This document shows, piece after piece, positions 18,776 to 27,400 of a stretch of 64,000 nucleotides of DNA (the stretch's first letter is position 1; each line of letters starts with the position of its first letter). Location: contig JAIYDN010000048.1 of NCBI GenBank assembly GCA_027487485.1, forward strand, positions 145,581 to 209,580. The letters are read 5' to 3'. This DNA is from Planctomycetaceae bacterium (GTDB lineage: Bacteria; Planctomycetota; Planctomycetia; Pirellulales; Pirellulaceae). Position numbers and translations under genes: made by a program. The notes under the pieces were generated by a model that saw nothing but the letters and a program-made list of their open reading frames with translations, searched no databases and had not been told where the DNA came from.

Positions 18776-19743
18776 GATCGTTTGCCTGTCGGTGCACCTT
18801 CCATAAGAACCTTCAGCAAATCAGGAGTGATATTCAGTTGACCCACTTGGTTTGCCTTTTCAGCAATCTGCTGGAAGGCCATGGCCATCACTTGTTTTGC
18901 ATCGCCATTCCCAAACGTAGCCATAATGGTTTTCCAATCGGAGCCTTGCATAGCATCCAGAGTGCCTTTGATCGCCTCTGCCTGCACGGCTGCTAGCTTC
19001 CGTTGATTGCTGGCTTGTTGGTCGACGAGCTCGGCCTTTTTCGTTTCAATCGCAATATCGGCTTGCATATTGGCTTCACGGACTTGCCTTTGCTTTTCCG
19101 CAACCACACGTTCCGTGTTGAGTTCGTTCTCCTTGATCTGTCGCTCCAGCTCAATGGCCGTATTGCGTCGCGCGAAGACAGCTTCATCGGCTTTCAATAA
19201 AAGTTTTTCGCGAGCGTCAGCTTGCATGGCTTTTGCCATCTCAGGACTCGCTTTGACAGACAAAACGATCAGCGAGATCAATTCCAGCCCCAGCATCTTC
19301 GTAACTTCGGACTCGCGAACGCCTGTCTGCAAATCATCGCTCAGCTCCGCTGCGGAGTTCAGCATTTTCGCCAAGGTACTTCTTTGGCCGAACGCATGAG
19401 CGCGGACTTGAGCAATTTGAACTAACCGCTCTTGTAGCTTTTCAGGATCATCGCTGATGTACTGTCCCTGCCGGTTGACGGCGAAATTCATCAGGCTCGC
19501 GACCTTCTCCGGTTCCGAAACACGGTACGTCAACTGACCCTGAATCGTTACGTCTTGGAAGTCCTGCGTCGAATCTTCGAATACAAATGGGACATCGATG
19601 CTTGCCATCGAAACCTGGACGATGGTCGATGTTGGTGCAAAGAAAAACATCGACAATCCAGGCCCTTTGCGAACCGCCTTCCCGTTCCTATAAAGAATCG
19701 AGTAGATGGTAGGGGCTGATTTTAGATATCCAATTCCGAGCAT
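18772..19743 (-). CDS. SPFH/band 7 domain protein
   Basis: A 323-residue protein with an N-terminal band 7 domain (about residues 25-200: VRKGPGLSMFFFAPTSTIVQ, then DVTIQGQLTYRVSEPEKV) followed by an Ala/Glu/Lys-rich coiled coil (EKQRQVREANMQADIAIETK) and a short tail. SPFH proteins oligomerise on membranes and act as scaffolds, in several cases for proteases such as FtsH. The N-terminus lacks a clear membrane helix, so attachment is probably through a hairpin or partner. It is cotranscribed with the NAD-kinase-like gene through a 4-base overlap, a pairing that implies a joint function. Confidence 0.88.
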   Translation of the reverse strand: MLGIGYLKSAPTIYSILYRNGKAVRKGPGLSMFFFAPTSTIVQVSMASIDVPFVFEDSTQDFQDVTIQGQLTYRVSEPEKVASLMNFAVNRQGQYISDDPEKLQERLVQIAQVRAHAFGQRSTLAKMLNSAAELSDDLQTGVRESEVTKMLGLELISLIVLSVKASPEMAKAMQADAREKLLLKADEAVFARRNTAIELERQIKENELNTERVVAEKQRQVREANMQADIAIETKKAELVDQQASNQRKLAAVQAEAIKGTLDAMQGSDWKTIMATFGNGDAKQVMAMAFQQIAEKANQVGQLNITPDLLKVLMEGAPTGKRS

Positions 19744-19964
19744 GATGAAACCTCAAACGATAAAACATGAATTTCAATAGTTTAAGGATTCGTCATGGCG
19801 GTCGCTTTTGCAAGTTGCAAAATCGATGGTTTTTCTTTTTCTCTTTCTGCCTTAACAAAATCCTTTCCGGAAACTCTTGGCAACTGGACACCCGGGCCAA
19901 TCCAATTGCTAGGCCATCATCATTTGCCCTATTGACTTCAGCCTCCTCATCGACAATCATCTAT

Positions 19965-19979
19965 TGAGACTAAGTCTCA
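19965..19979. promoter_or_regulatory. Perfect 7-1-7 palindrome, candidate Fur-type operator
   Basis: TGAGACT-A-AGTCTCA is a perfect odd palindrome centred at 19972. Its architecture and its TGA/TCA ends match the 7-1-7 form of Fur-family sites (TGATAATNATTATCA in enterobacteria), though the inner bases differ. It lies 245 bases before the hemP ATG and about 220 bases before the divergent SPFH start. Given that hemP is commonly iron-regulated, an iron-responsive operator is the most economical reading. Confidence 0.45.
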
Positions 19980-20163
19980 GCAAGCGATTGGTGTGGGTTT
20001 TCCCTGTAAATTTCCTCAGCCAGCCAAGATCCTAGCGGTGCAATTGCAACCGATTCTGCGTTCAGCGAGCCTCAGCGCCCCACTCAACCTTGGTTTTGTG
20101 GTGAAGGCGATGCCTCCGAAAAGAACGCAGTACAAAGGGATCAGGTGCATGGTCGAATCCACG

Positions 20164-20185
20164 CAATGGGTTGTACGACCCATTG
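20164..20185. repeat. Near-perfect 22-base inverted repeat before hemP
   Basis: CAATGGGT at 20164-20171 pairs with ACCCATTG at 20178-20185, and the centre TGTACG is nearly self-complementary, leaving one imperfect pair. It ends about 40 bases before the hemP ATG, so it could be an operator, a leader hairpin or an attenuator. No run of T follows. Confidence 0.35.
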
Positions 20186-20224
20186 AAAGCCAAACACGAA
20201 AGTTTCCTAACGGAATCCATTGCC

Positions 20225-20512
20225 ATGATGACGGCCGACCCAAACGAACCACGCTCTGTCGCGATGGGCAAGCTAGCTGACTTGAGCTCCGAGCAGGCTG
20301 CAAATAGGCTAGTTCCTGCGTTGCCAACCTCCGTCTCCGCAGCCATGGTGCCTACGGCCCAAGCTGCGAACAGTATTCGATCCATCAACCTACCCAAAAT
20401 CATCCCCTTCGCCGAACTTTGTCGGTGTGGGGATGAGATTTGGATCGAACATGATAGGCAAATTTATCGACTTCGAAAAACTAAACAGGGTAAGTTGATT
20501 CTAACCAAGTAG
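20225..20512 (+). CDS. hemP: HemP-family haemin uptake protein
   Basis: A 95-residue protein whose last 38 residues match the HemP domain: LCRCGDEIWIEHDRQIYRLR followed by KTKQGKLILTK, the invariant ending of the family. HemP proteins are small and often sit with haem or iron uptake genes under Fur control; in some proteobacteria HemP acts as a regulator of haem uptake. The N-terminal 55 residues are polar and Ala/Ser-rich, longer than in proteobacterial HemP. ATG 20225 is chosen; a second ATG follows at 20228 and a TTG start at 20171 is less likely. No haem receptor is adjacent. It converges with the thioredoxin-like gene, 7 bases apart. Confidence 0.8.
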   Translation: MMTADPNEPRSVAMGKLADLSSEQAANRLVPALPTSVSAAMVPTAQAANSIRSINLPKIIPFAELCRCGDEIWIEHDRQIYRLRKTKQGKLILTK

Positions 20513-20519
20513 AGTCCAG

Positions 20520-22598
20520 TTACTTTCGCGGTTGGCCTTTGCCGTTGGTTGGGTTGGGATTCTGCGCTTTTCGGGCATCCGGTGGTGATGCAGGCAAGCG
20601 CTTATCTATCTGGGCAGCAACGGGTTGCTTGGGGGCTAGTTGAGCGTCACCGCTTGTAAGCAGTTCTTCCAATGCATCCTGCATTTCTTTGCTGAAATGC
20701 GACGTTCGTTTGACAACCCGTCCATCCCCATCGATCAGGAACGTAATTGGGACACTGAGAACACCAAGCCGAATGGCCAACGAGCTTTCGAAACCACCTT
20801 GCTCATGGATATGAGGCCACGGGAAAGACTTGTTGCTGTTCAAGAATTCCTTGGCGACATTTGCATCGGTATCCAGATTCACACCAATGATTTGCAAGTT
20901 CTGTCTTGCATACTTGGCTTGAACTTTACGAATTTCAGCCATGTCTGCTTTGCAAGGTTCGCACCAGGATGCCCAATAGTGAACCAAGATTGGCATCTTC
21001 GCCATCGACTTGCTATCGATGCTCTTGCCATCAAGAGTCTTGCCTACCAGACCGATTTGGCGACCTTCCAAAGTTAAACGAGCCAATGCACCCGAGGCCT
21101 TGTCCCCTTGAACCGTCTTTGGGAATTGGGTGGAGACTTTACGATACCAAGTTTCTGCATCCTTTTCTTTTCCACTGAGTTCATGGTTGAGACCGATTTG
21201 GATCATGGCGTCTGCAGCATCTACGCTATCTGGGTAGCTGCCGGCGAACTCTTCCAGCTGCTCCATGTACTCGATTTGCAGCTTTGCAAAGTCGACGTCG
21301 TTGCCAGAACTTCTGACGGTGTAGTCGGTGCTGATCAATCGATACGCAACGTAAGCGATCAGGTCTTTACCCTTGGGGATGTTCGAAAGAATTTTGATCA
21401 TTTCCCGCATCTTTTCGACCCCTTCCACGTACTCGCCCGTTTGGGCTGCGGAGCTGGTCGAATCCGCGAATTGCTTGACCCATAGTTCAAGTTCGCCAGT
21501 GTCCTTGTTGGCAATCACCAGCTTTTGAAGCAAGGTAGCCTTATCTTCTTGCAATTTGCTGCGATCATTCGCGGGGTCTTTGAATGCCGTCTCCAAACGC
21601 TCAAGTTCAGCCAACATGTTCTGCACATCTTGGGTCAGTCCGCCATCTGGGGAGGCTGAACCGCCGATCCGATTGCTGGCTGCCGCAGGGAAGAATAGTC
21701 CGCTATCAGCCAGGGTAACCCCTTCCGTGATGGCCTTGGGTAGATCTGCAAGGCGCCACGCGCCATCGATTTGCACCAAGGTTCCAATCATCAACTGCTG
21801 GCTTGTACTGTCATTCTCGACGATCGCGATCGCATTCTCGTACGCAATGATATCGCGCGATGAGCCTTCGGTGCCTGCGGGAACAACCCCTGGCTTGTCC
21901 GCCGCGAAATGCGCCCACTTGGTGTTCGTTCCGATGAGCTTTTGTGAACGGGCAAATTCGGCAAAGCCCTTCTTGGCACTCGCCAGTCGTGACGTTAGCT
22001 GATCTCCTTTGTCTTCGCCCAGTCCGAGCTCCTTCAGCTCCGCATCGGTGACCAGTAGCTTACGGAATCGTTCATCGTCCCGCGTCTTAATAGCTTCCAC
22101 GACTTCAATAGTGACTTCTTCGGCAGAAATCGATTTCCACTGGTCAATTTTGCCATCTTCATTGCTATCGATTCCCCAGCGAGTGCCGGCCGTGCCTAGC
22201 CAGCGATACTGGTCGGCCGCGCCGTTGAAATCGCTGTCGATATCGCGATAAACTTCGATACCATCTTTGTAGTAGCACCATTGATCCACCTGCCTATCGC
22301 CATTGCTATCAGCAAATCGACGCAGCGGCTGTCCGCTGCTGCTGTAAATGACTAGACCTTCGAAACCATTGCGAGTTTCATACTTGCCAGTGCAGCTATC
22401 GATTTCTTTGTCGGTTACTTTATCGAATGCGATGGAGCTTTGACGGGGGGCGTAGCTGAGTGCTTTTACGACTTGTGCGTCTCGCTCGGCAGCGAAGCTA
22501 GAAGCGATGCAAACGGTACCGAGAATGGTGGTGGCCGATGCCACACGAATACTAGCCCTGATCATTCGAGAAATACTTGCCTTGCTTAACTGGTTCAT
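20520..22598 (-). CDS. Exported TlpA-type thioredoxin protein with Asp-rich repeats
   Basis: A 692-residue exported protein. After a signal peptide near residue 35 there are Asp/Asn-rich turns of a calcium-binding look: DSNGDRQVDQW, DSDFNGAADQYRW and DSNEDGKIDQWK (about residues 95-160). A helical middle with a tetratricopeptide-like part (IQIGLNHELSGKEKDAETWY) leads to a C-terminal TlpA/ResA domain with the redox motif WCEPC near residue 541 and the cis-Pro loop VLSVPITFLI. The tail is Pro/Gln/Lys-rich. TlpA-type domains reduce disulphides outside the cytoplasm, for example during cytochrome c maturation. The substrate is unknown. Confidence 0.85.
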   Translation of the reverse strand: MNQLSKASISRMIRASIRVASATTILGTVCIASSFAAERDAQVVKALSYAPRQSSIAFDKVTDKEIDSCTGKYETRNGFEGLVIYSSSGQPLRRFADSNGDRQVDQWCYYKDGIEVYRDIDSDFNGAADQYRWLGTAGTRWGIDSNEDGKIDQWKSISAEEVTIEVVEAIKTRDDERFRKLLVTDAELKELGLGEDKGDQLTSRLASAKKGFAEFARSQKLIGTNTKWAHFAADKPGVVPAGTEGSSRDIIAYENAIAIVENDSTSQQLMIGTLVQIDGAWRLADLPKAITEGVTLADSGLFFPAAASNRIGGSASPDGGLTQDVQNMLAELERLETAFKDPANDRSKLQEDKATLLQKLVIANKDTGELELWVKQFADSTSSAAQTGEYVEGVEKMREMIKILSNIPKGKDLIAYVAYRLISTDYTVRSSGNDVDFAKLQIEYMEQLEEFAGSYPDSVDAADAMIQIGLNHELSGKEKDAETWYRKVSTQFPKTVQGDKASGALARLTLEGRQIGLVGKTLDGKSIDSKSMAKMPILVHYWASWCEPCKADMAEIRKVQAKYARQNLQIIGVNLDTDANVAKEFLNSNKSFPWPHIHEQGGFESSLAIRLGVLSVPITFLIDGDGRVVKRTSHFSKEMQDALEELLTSGDAQLAPKQPVAAQIDKRLPASPPDARKAQNPNPTNGKGQPRK

Positions 22599-22727
22599 TC
22601 GGTCGACTCCTGGTCCCTACAACGTTTTGCTCAACGACATCGCGCAAACACTAGGTACAGTATCGTCCGATTAATCGATTCACTTTGCGCAACTCGACTA
22701 AAAGACGGCAGCTATTTCTAAGATCGA

Positions 22728-23273
22728 TTAACTGCCCAGTTCTCGCGGCTTTACCAGCCTGCGCAGCTTCCAAGCCGCAACATCGAACCACTGTGTTGGC
22801 CAGTTTTTTTCCGCCGCTTCAAAAACGGCAAGGGCAGCCGTTGGCATCTCTGAATAAATGCTGCTTAAAAAGCTAACCGCTTCCTCCATTCCTGGGTTGT
22901 GTGCCAAAACCAATACACTTTCTCGTGTATCAAATTGGCTAGCATGCGAAACAAGCACCGACGCGGGAGCCAAATACAACTCTCGCTTGTAATGAACCTC
23001 GGGCTGCGAATCAGAAACGACTGCATTGTTTCGCCATACGTCTAACATCAAGGCAAGTGTTTGCGACGTGCGGACAGCGGTACTGCACAAAATGACCTCC
23101 GGGATCAAACCTTCGCTAGCTAACCACGATGCCATGCGCGGTGCTGCGTCTTGACCTCTCGCATTCAGCGGTCGATCGTGATCCGAGACCGATCCATCCG
23201 ACCAATCGCTCTTTGCATGCCTCATAAGAAGCAGTCGTTTGGGGTTATTCGCCGTCAATGTAGCACCTGTCAC
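22728..23273 (-). CDS. sixA: Phosphohistidine phosphatase SixA-like
   Basis: A 181-residue histidine-phosphatase-superfamily enzyme of the SixA group. The catalytic RH motif is in LLLMRHAKSDWSDG, followed by the typical DHDRPLNARGQDAAPRM; the second His is in VLVLAHNPGMEEAV. SixA removes phosphate from phosphohistidine of phosphorelay or phosphotransferase proteins. The frame begins with GTG at 23273; a TTG at 23258 is an alternative. The extra C-terminal stretch (WFDVAAWKLRRLVKPREL) is common in planctomycete members. It ends the DNA strand shared with DAHP synthase, whose stop is 15 bases upstream of this start, so the two are probably cotranscribed. Confidence 0.88.
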   Translation of the reverse strand: MTGATLTANNPKRLLLMRHAKSDWSDGSVSDHDRPLNARGQDAAPRMASWLASEGLIPEVILCSTAVRTSQTLALMLDVWRNNAVVSDSQPEVHYKRELYLAPASVLVSHASQFDTRESVLVLAHNPGMEEAVSFLSSIYSEMPTAALAVFEAAEKNWPTQWFDVAAWKLRRLVKPRELGS

Positions 23274-23288
23274 TTGTCAAAACGAGTT

Positions 23289-24389
23289 TCAAGCCGAGCG
23301 GCGTTCGCGAACTGCGGAGGCGAGTTCTTCCAGTAAAGCGACGCTATCTTCCCACCCAAGGCAAGCATCGGTAACGCTTTTTCCATATTCCAATGCAGCG
23401 ATCTGCTCGGGTTTTTGAACAAGCTTTTGATTGCCAGCCTTCAGGTGGCTCTCAATCATCACACCAAATATCGATGTGCTTCCCGCAGAAAGTTGGGACG
23501 CAATACTATGGCACACATCCTTTTGGCGTTCGTGGATTTTATCGCTATTGGCATGGGAGCAATCGACCATGACCTTGGTAGTGGCTTTCGCATTCGAAAG
23601 CTCTTTGACCGCTTCTGCTACGTGCATAGCATCGTAATTCGGTGTTTTCCCACCTCTCAGAATCAGATGGCAGTCTTGATTCCCACGCGTTTGAACGGTC
23701 GCAACCTGGCCGTTCTTATGAATCGAAAGAAAGTGATGAGACTGCGAAGCAGCTTGGATGGCATCGATCGCAATTTTGACGTTTCCATCCGTTCCATTCT
23801 TGAAACCGACCGGAGCGGACAATCCCGATGCAAGTTCGCGATGCACCTGAGATTCGGTTGTCCTAGCGCCAATGGCTCCCCAACTAATCAAGTCACCAAT
23901 ATACTGCGGCGAAATCACATCTAAAAATTCCGAGGCGCATGGCATCCCAAGCCGATTGAGTTGCACCAGAAGATCTCGAGCGATTCGAATCCCTTCATCG
24001 ATACGATAGCTCTCGTCCAGATATGGGTCATTGATCAGCCCTTTCCATCCAACGGTGGTGCGTGGCTTTTCAAAGTAGACTCGCATGACGATTTCTAAAT
24101 CCGCAGCATGTTTGCTGCGTTGTTCCATCAATCGTGACGCATATTCTAACGCGGCCTTGGGGTCATGGATCGAACAGGGACCGATGACGACAAGTAGACG
24201 GTCGCTATCACCCGACAACATCCGAATAATGCTGCGTCGAGTTTCCTGGACCAGTTTTTCGATGGGCGAATTGGCGATTGGGAAAAAGCGAATCAGGTGT
24301 TCCGGCGGTGGCAAAGGAACAATCTGGTCAATACGTTGATCGTCTGTTCCCGATGTGCGATCCGCCGGGGATGGATCCAAATTGGTCAT
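23289..24389 (-). CDS. aroG: 3-deoxy-7-phosphoheptulonate synthase (class I)
   Basis: First enzyme of the shikimate pathway: phosphoenolpyruvate plus erythrose 4-phosphate gives DAHP. The 366 residues and motifs match class I (AroFGH): LLVVIGPCSIHDPKAALEYA, MRVYFEKPRTTVGWKGLIND, ISWGAIGARTTESQVHRELA, GFKNGTDGN and MVDCSHANSDK. The C-terminus LLEELASAVRERR is usual. The first 25 residues are polar and could confer feedback control, but the effector cannot be read off. The phosphoketolase 12 kb upstream also produces erythrose 4-phosphate, one of the substrates here. The E. coli symbol is used only to mark the class. Confidence 0.95.
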   Translation of the reverse strand: MTNLDPSPADRTSGTDDQRIDQIVPLPPPEHLIRFFPIANSPIEKLVQETRRSIIRMLSGDSDRLLVVIGPCSIHDPKAALEYASRLMEQRSKHAADLEIVMRVYFEKPRTTVGWKGLINDPYLDESYRIDEGIRIARDLLVQLNRLGMPCASEFLDVISPQYIGDLISWGAIGARTTESQVHRELASGLSAPVGFKNGTDGNVKIAIDAIQAASQSHHFLSIHKNGQVATVQTRGNQDCHLILRGGKTPNYDAMHVAEAVKELSNAKATTKVMVDCSHANSDKIHERQKDVCHSIASQLSAGSTSIFGVMIESHLKAGNQKLVQKPEQIAALEYGKSVTDACLGWEDSVALLEELASAVRERRSA

Positions 24390-24492
24390 TGCTATCCAAA
24401 GGGGTCTGTGCTGTGAAATTCTGCATGGAAAAGCGATATCCTAGTTCAACACAGTGCAATTGGCTATGCGTTCCCTACCCGTAGTTGAAGAA

Positions 24493-27400
24493 CTACAGAA
24501 CGTCCGCTCGCTTCTCAATGGATCGGGGACCCAAATTGCCATAGCGATGGTAGTCAAAGGAGATACTTTGCTCCATCACGTACCGAAGCAGCTCAATCCG
24601 CCCGACCAACGATACCGGTTGATCGGCAACGTAGACTTGATGACTATTGGCGGAACGCAATACTTCTTCCGGTACACATTCTGAGTTGGAAAATCGAAGC
24701 CGTGCCACCTGCCCTGTTTGGATCGCCTGGATCAATTCTTCGTCGGTTTCTTCCAAGAATTCGATGCGTCCTGCCCACTCGGAAGTGAGCTTTTCCAGGA
24801 CCGCAATCGTTGCTTCGTGAACTCCGTCGGGGTAACTGACGATGGCTCTGCATTTAGCCGCACTTGCCGCCAACGCTCGAAGGCAGATATCGACGGGGTG
24901 ATCTTTGGCCGACACACGGATTCGCAGCGGGGTGGCTGGCAAATACCGAGTCACGTTGTCCTGACCGATCAACTTGAGATGGTCTTGCTCCAGATGCAAT
25001 TCTTCCCTCGCGAACGTGTCGAACGACAGCATCGCGGATCGTAGTTGTGCGATGTGGGACGCTGTGGTGCTCTGGCCATCCGAATCAGCTGGCAGGTCTA
25101 ACAACAGTCGGCTTGATCGATCGAGTCGCTCCCAAAACGTCCGTAGCGATGTTAATTCCGGCAAACGCGATGCATCCGCAACCGATGCCTCCGACGACGC
25201 AGGTGTGAAGGTCATCAAGGTGGCTACATAGTTTGGTCCGCCAGCTTTTGCCCCTGGACCAAACGCACTTTTCCCCATCCCACCGAAAGGCTGCCTCAAT
25301 ACGATAGCGCCCGTAGTGGGTCGATTGATGTACAAGTTGCCTGCCTTGATCGACTCTCGCCAAATCTTTTGCTCCCGATCGTCCAAAGACTCCAATCCGC
25401 TCGTCAATCCAAAGCCGGTTGCATTCACCATGCGAACCGCTTCAGGCAAATTCTTGAAGCTCATGACCCCCAGCACCGGTCCAAACAATTCGGTCTTGTG
25501 CGTGAAGCTACCCGCCGTGGTATTCCACTTTACTCCCGGCGAGTACGAGCACGGATTATCACCCTGCTGAGTTGGCATCACCGCCCAGCTTTCGCCATGC
25601 TCGAGCTCCTTGAGGCCTCGTAGCAGGTCACCCGCGGGTGGACGAATCAGCGGTCCCATTTTGGTCGACAAGTCCCAAGCCGACCCAACGCGTAAGCTGA
25701 CAATAGCATCGACGAACTGCTCTTTGAATTCGCGGTTTTGGAAAACCTCTTCTTCCAAAAGCAACAGGGATGTGGCACTGCATTTTTGACCGGCATGTGA
25801 AAAAGAACTGTGCAACACGTTCTTGATGGCTAAATCGCGATCGCTCAGTCCGCTCACAATGGTCGCATTCTTGCCCCCGGTTTCAGCGAGCAGCTTCAAT
25901 CGAGGATTCGCGTCCAGAATGCTTAAGGCCGTTTCGGTTCCACCCGTCAGTATCACGCGGGCGATCTCTGGCCTTTGAAGCATGTGCAATCCCGCCATGG
26001 CACCACTGCATGGAACGAACTGCAGTGCTTCACGCGGAACCCCCGCTCTCCAGAAGCACTGGCACATCAAGTAAGCGGGCAACACGGTGTCGGAAGCTGG
26101 CTTCATGATCACGGTATTTCCGGCGGCTAAAGCAGCGGCAACGCCACCACATGGAATGGCGATCGGAAAGTTCCACGGACTCACCACCACGACAACACCC
26201 ACAGGCTGGGCCTTCATTTGTTCGGACTCTTGGAGCTCCAAGGCACACAAGGCATAGAACTCGACGAAGTCAATCGCTTCACTTACTTCGGGATCGCTCT
26301 CCAAAATGGTTTTGCCCGCGTCGGCAATGGCGGCTCCAATCAGATCGGCCCTCGCGATCCGAAGCTCCTGAGCAACTTTGCGGAGAATCGTGTAGCGGTC
26401 CTGCGGCGCTAACGATCTCCAGCCGGATGGATCTTGACTGGCGCAATCCACCGAACTTCGAATCTGAGACTCGTTCGCTTGATGGTACCGAGCCGCAATA
26501 ACGCCAGGGCGAGATGGATCGATCGATTCCACCAAGGTTCCTGTACCTTCTTGTTCGTCACCGCCGATCGATAAAGGAATCTTGGTTGCCTGTGCGTCGC
26601 ATCGTGGTTGCCATTGATCGATGATGGACTGAGCCCAAATCGAATTAGCAACCAAGGAGAAATCCGTATCGGGTTCGTTGACCAAAGCTTGCCAGCGCAC
26701 GGGCTTGGCTGGTTGTTCTGGGAACTTGCGTCGATCTTGTTGCCGTCGTGCTTGAACGGACACAGAATCAATTCTCTCTACCGCTTCCAAAAATCCGTTT
26801 TCTAGTCGCTGCCAAGTGGCCCCGCCTACCGAAATCTTGAAGGCGTGACGCAAGAAGTTATCCGGGCCCGTATTCTCATCCAATCGACGGATCAAATACC
26901 CGATCGCATTGATAAACTCCTCGCGTTGGCAAGCCGGCGCGTATAGCAAAACGCTTTTGGAGAGTTCAAACATGGCGCGACGTTGATGATTGGCCATCCC
27001 TTCCAGCATCTCAAATTGGACTTTCTCCAACACTTCTTGAGAACTCGCCAGCACCATGGCATAAGCCAAGTCGAACAAATTATGAGACGCGATGCCGAGA
27101 TGTGCTGCTTCAATGTTCTCCGATCGCAGTCCATATCGAACCATGCGCTTGTAGTTCGCATCGGTTTCAATCTTGGTGCGGTAAGGCGCTTGCGGCCATC
27201 CGCGGACGGACGCTTCCACTCGTTCCAATTCCATGTTCGCACCTTTCACGATGCGAATCGTGATCGGGGAGCCTCCCTTACGGTAACGGTCGATCGCCCA
27301 CTGAGTGATGGATTCCTGTGCCAGCGACGAATCTGGAATGTATGCCTGCAAGGCAATCCCGGCTCGAACATTTTCCATGCCCTTGCGTGAGAGAGTATGC

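Larger units (their letters stand above)
19744..20224. other. Long intergenic region upstream of hemP
   Basis: About 480 bases between the divergent SPFH gene and hemP. I see no convincing coding frame. It holds two inverted repeats, listed separately: a 15-base 7-1-7 palindrome and a near-perfect 22-base hairpin. Part of it is probably a regulated leader for hemP. Confidence 0.6.

Noticed and set aside
23415..23924. Plus-strand frame of 169 residues opposite DAHP synthase
   Set aside because: It is antisense to a fully conserved enzyme and has no features of its own.
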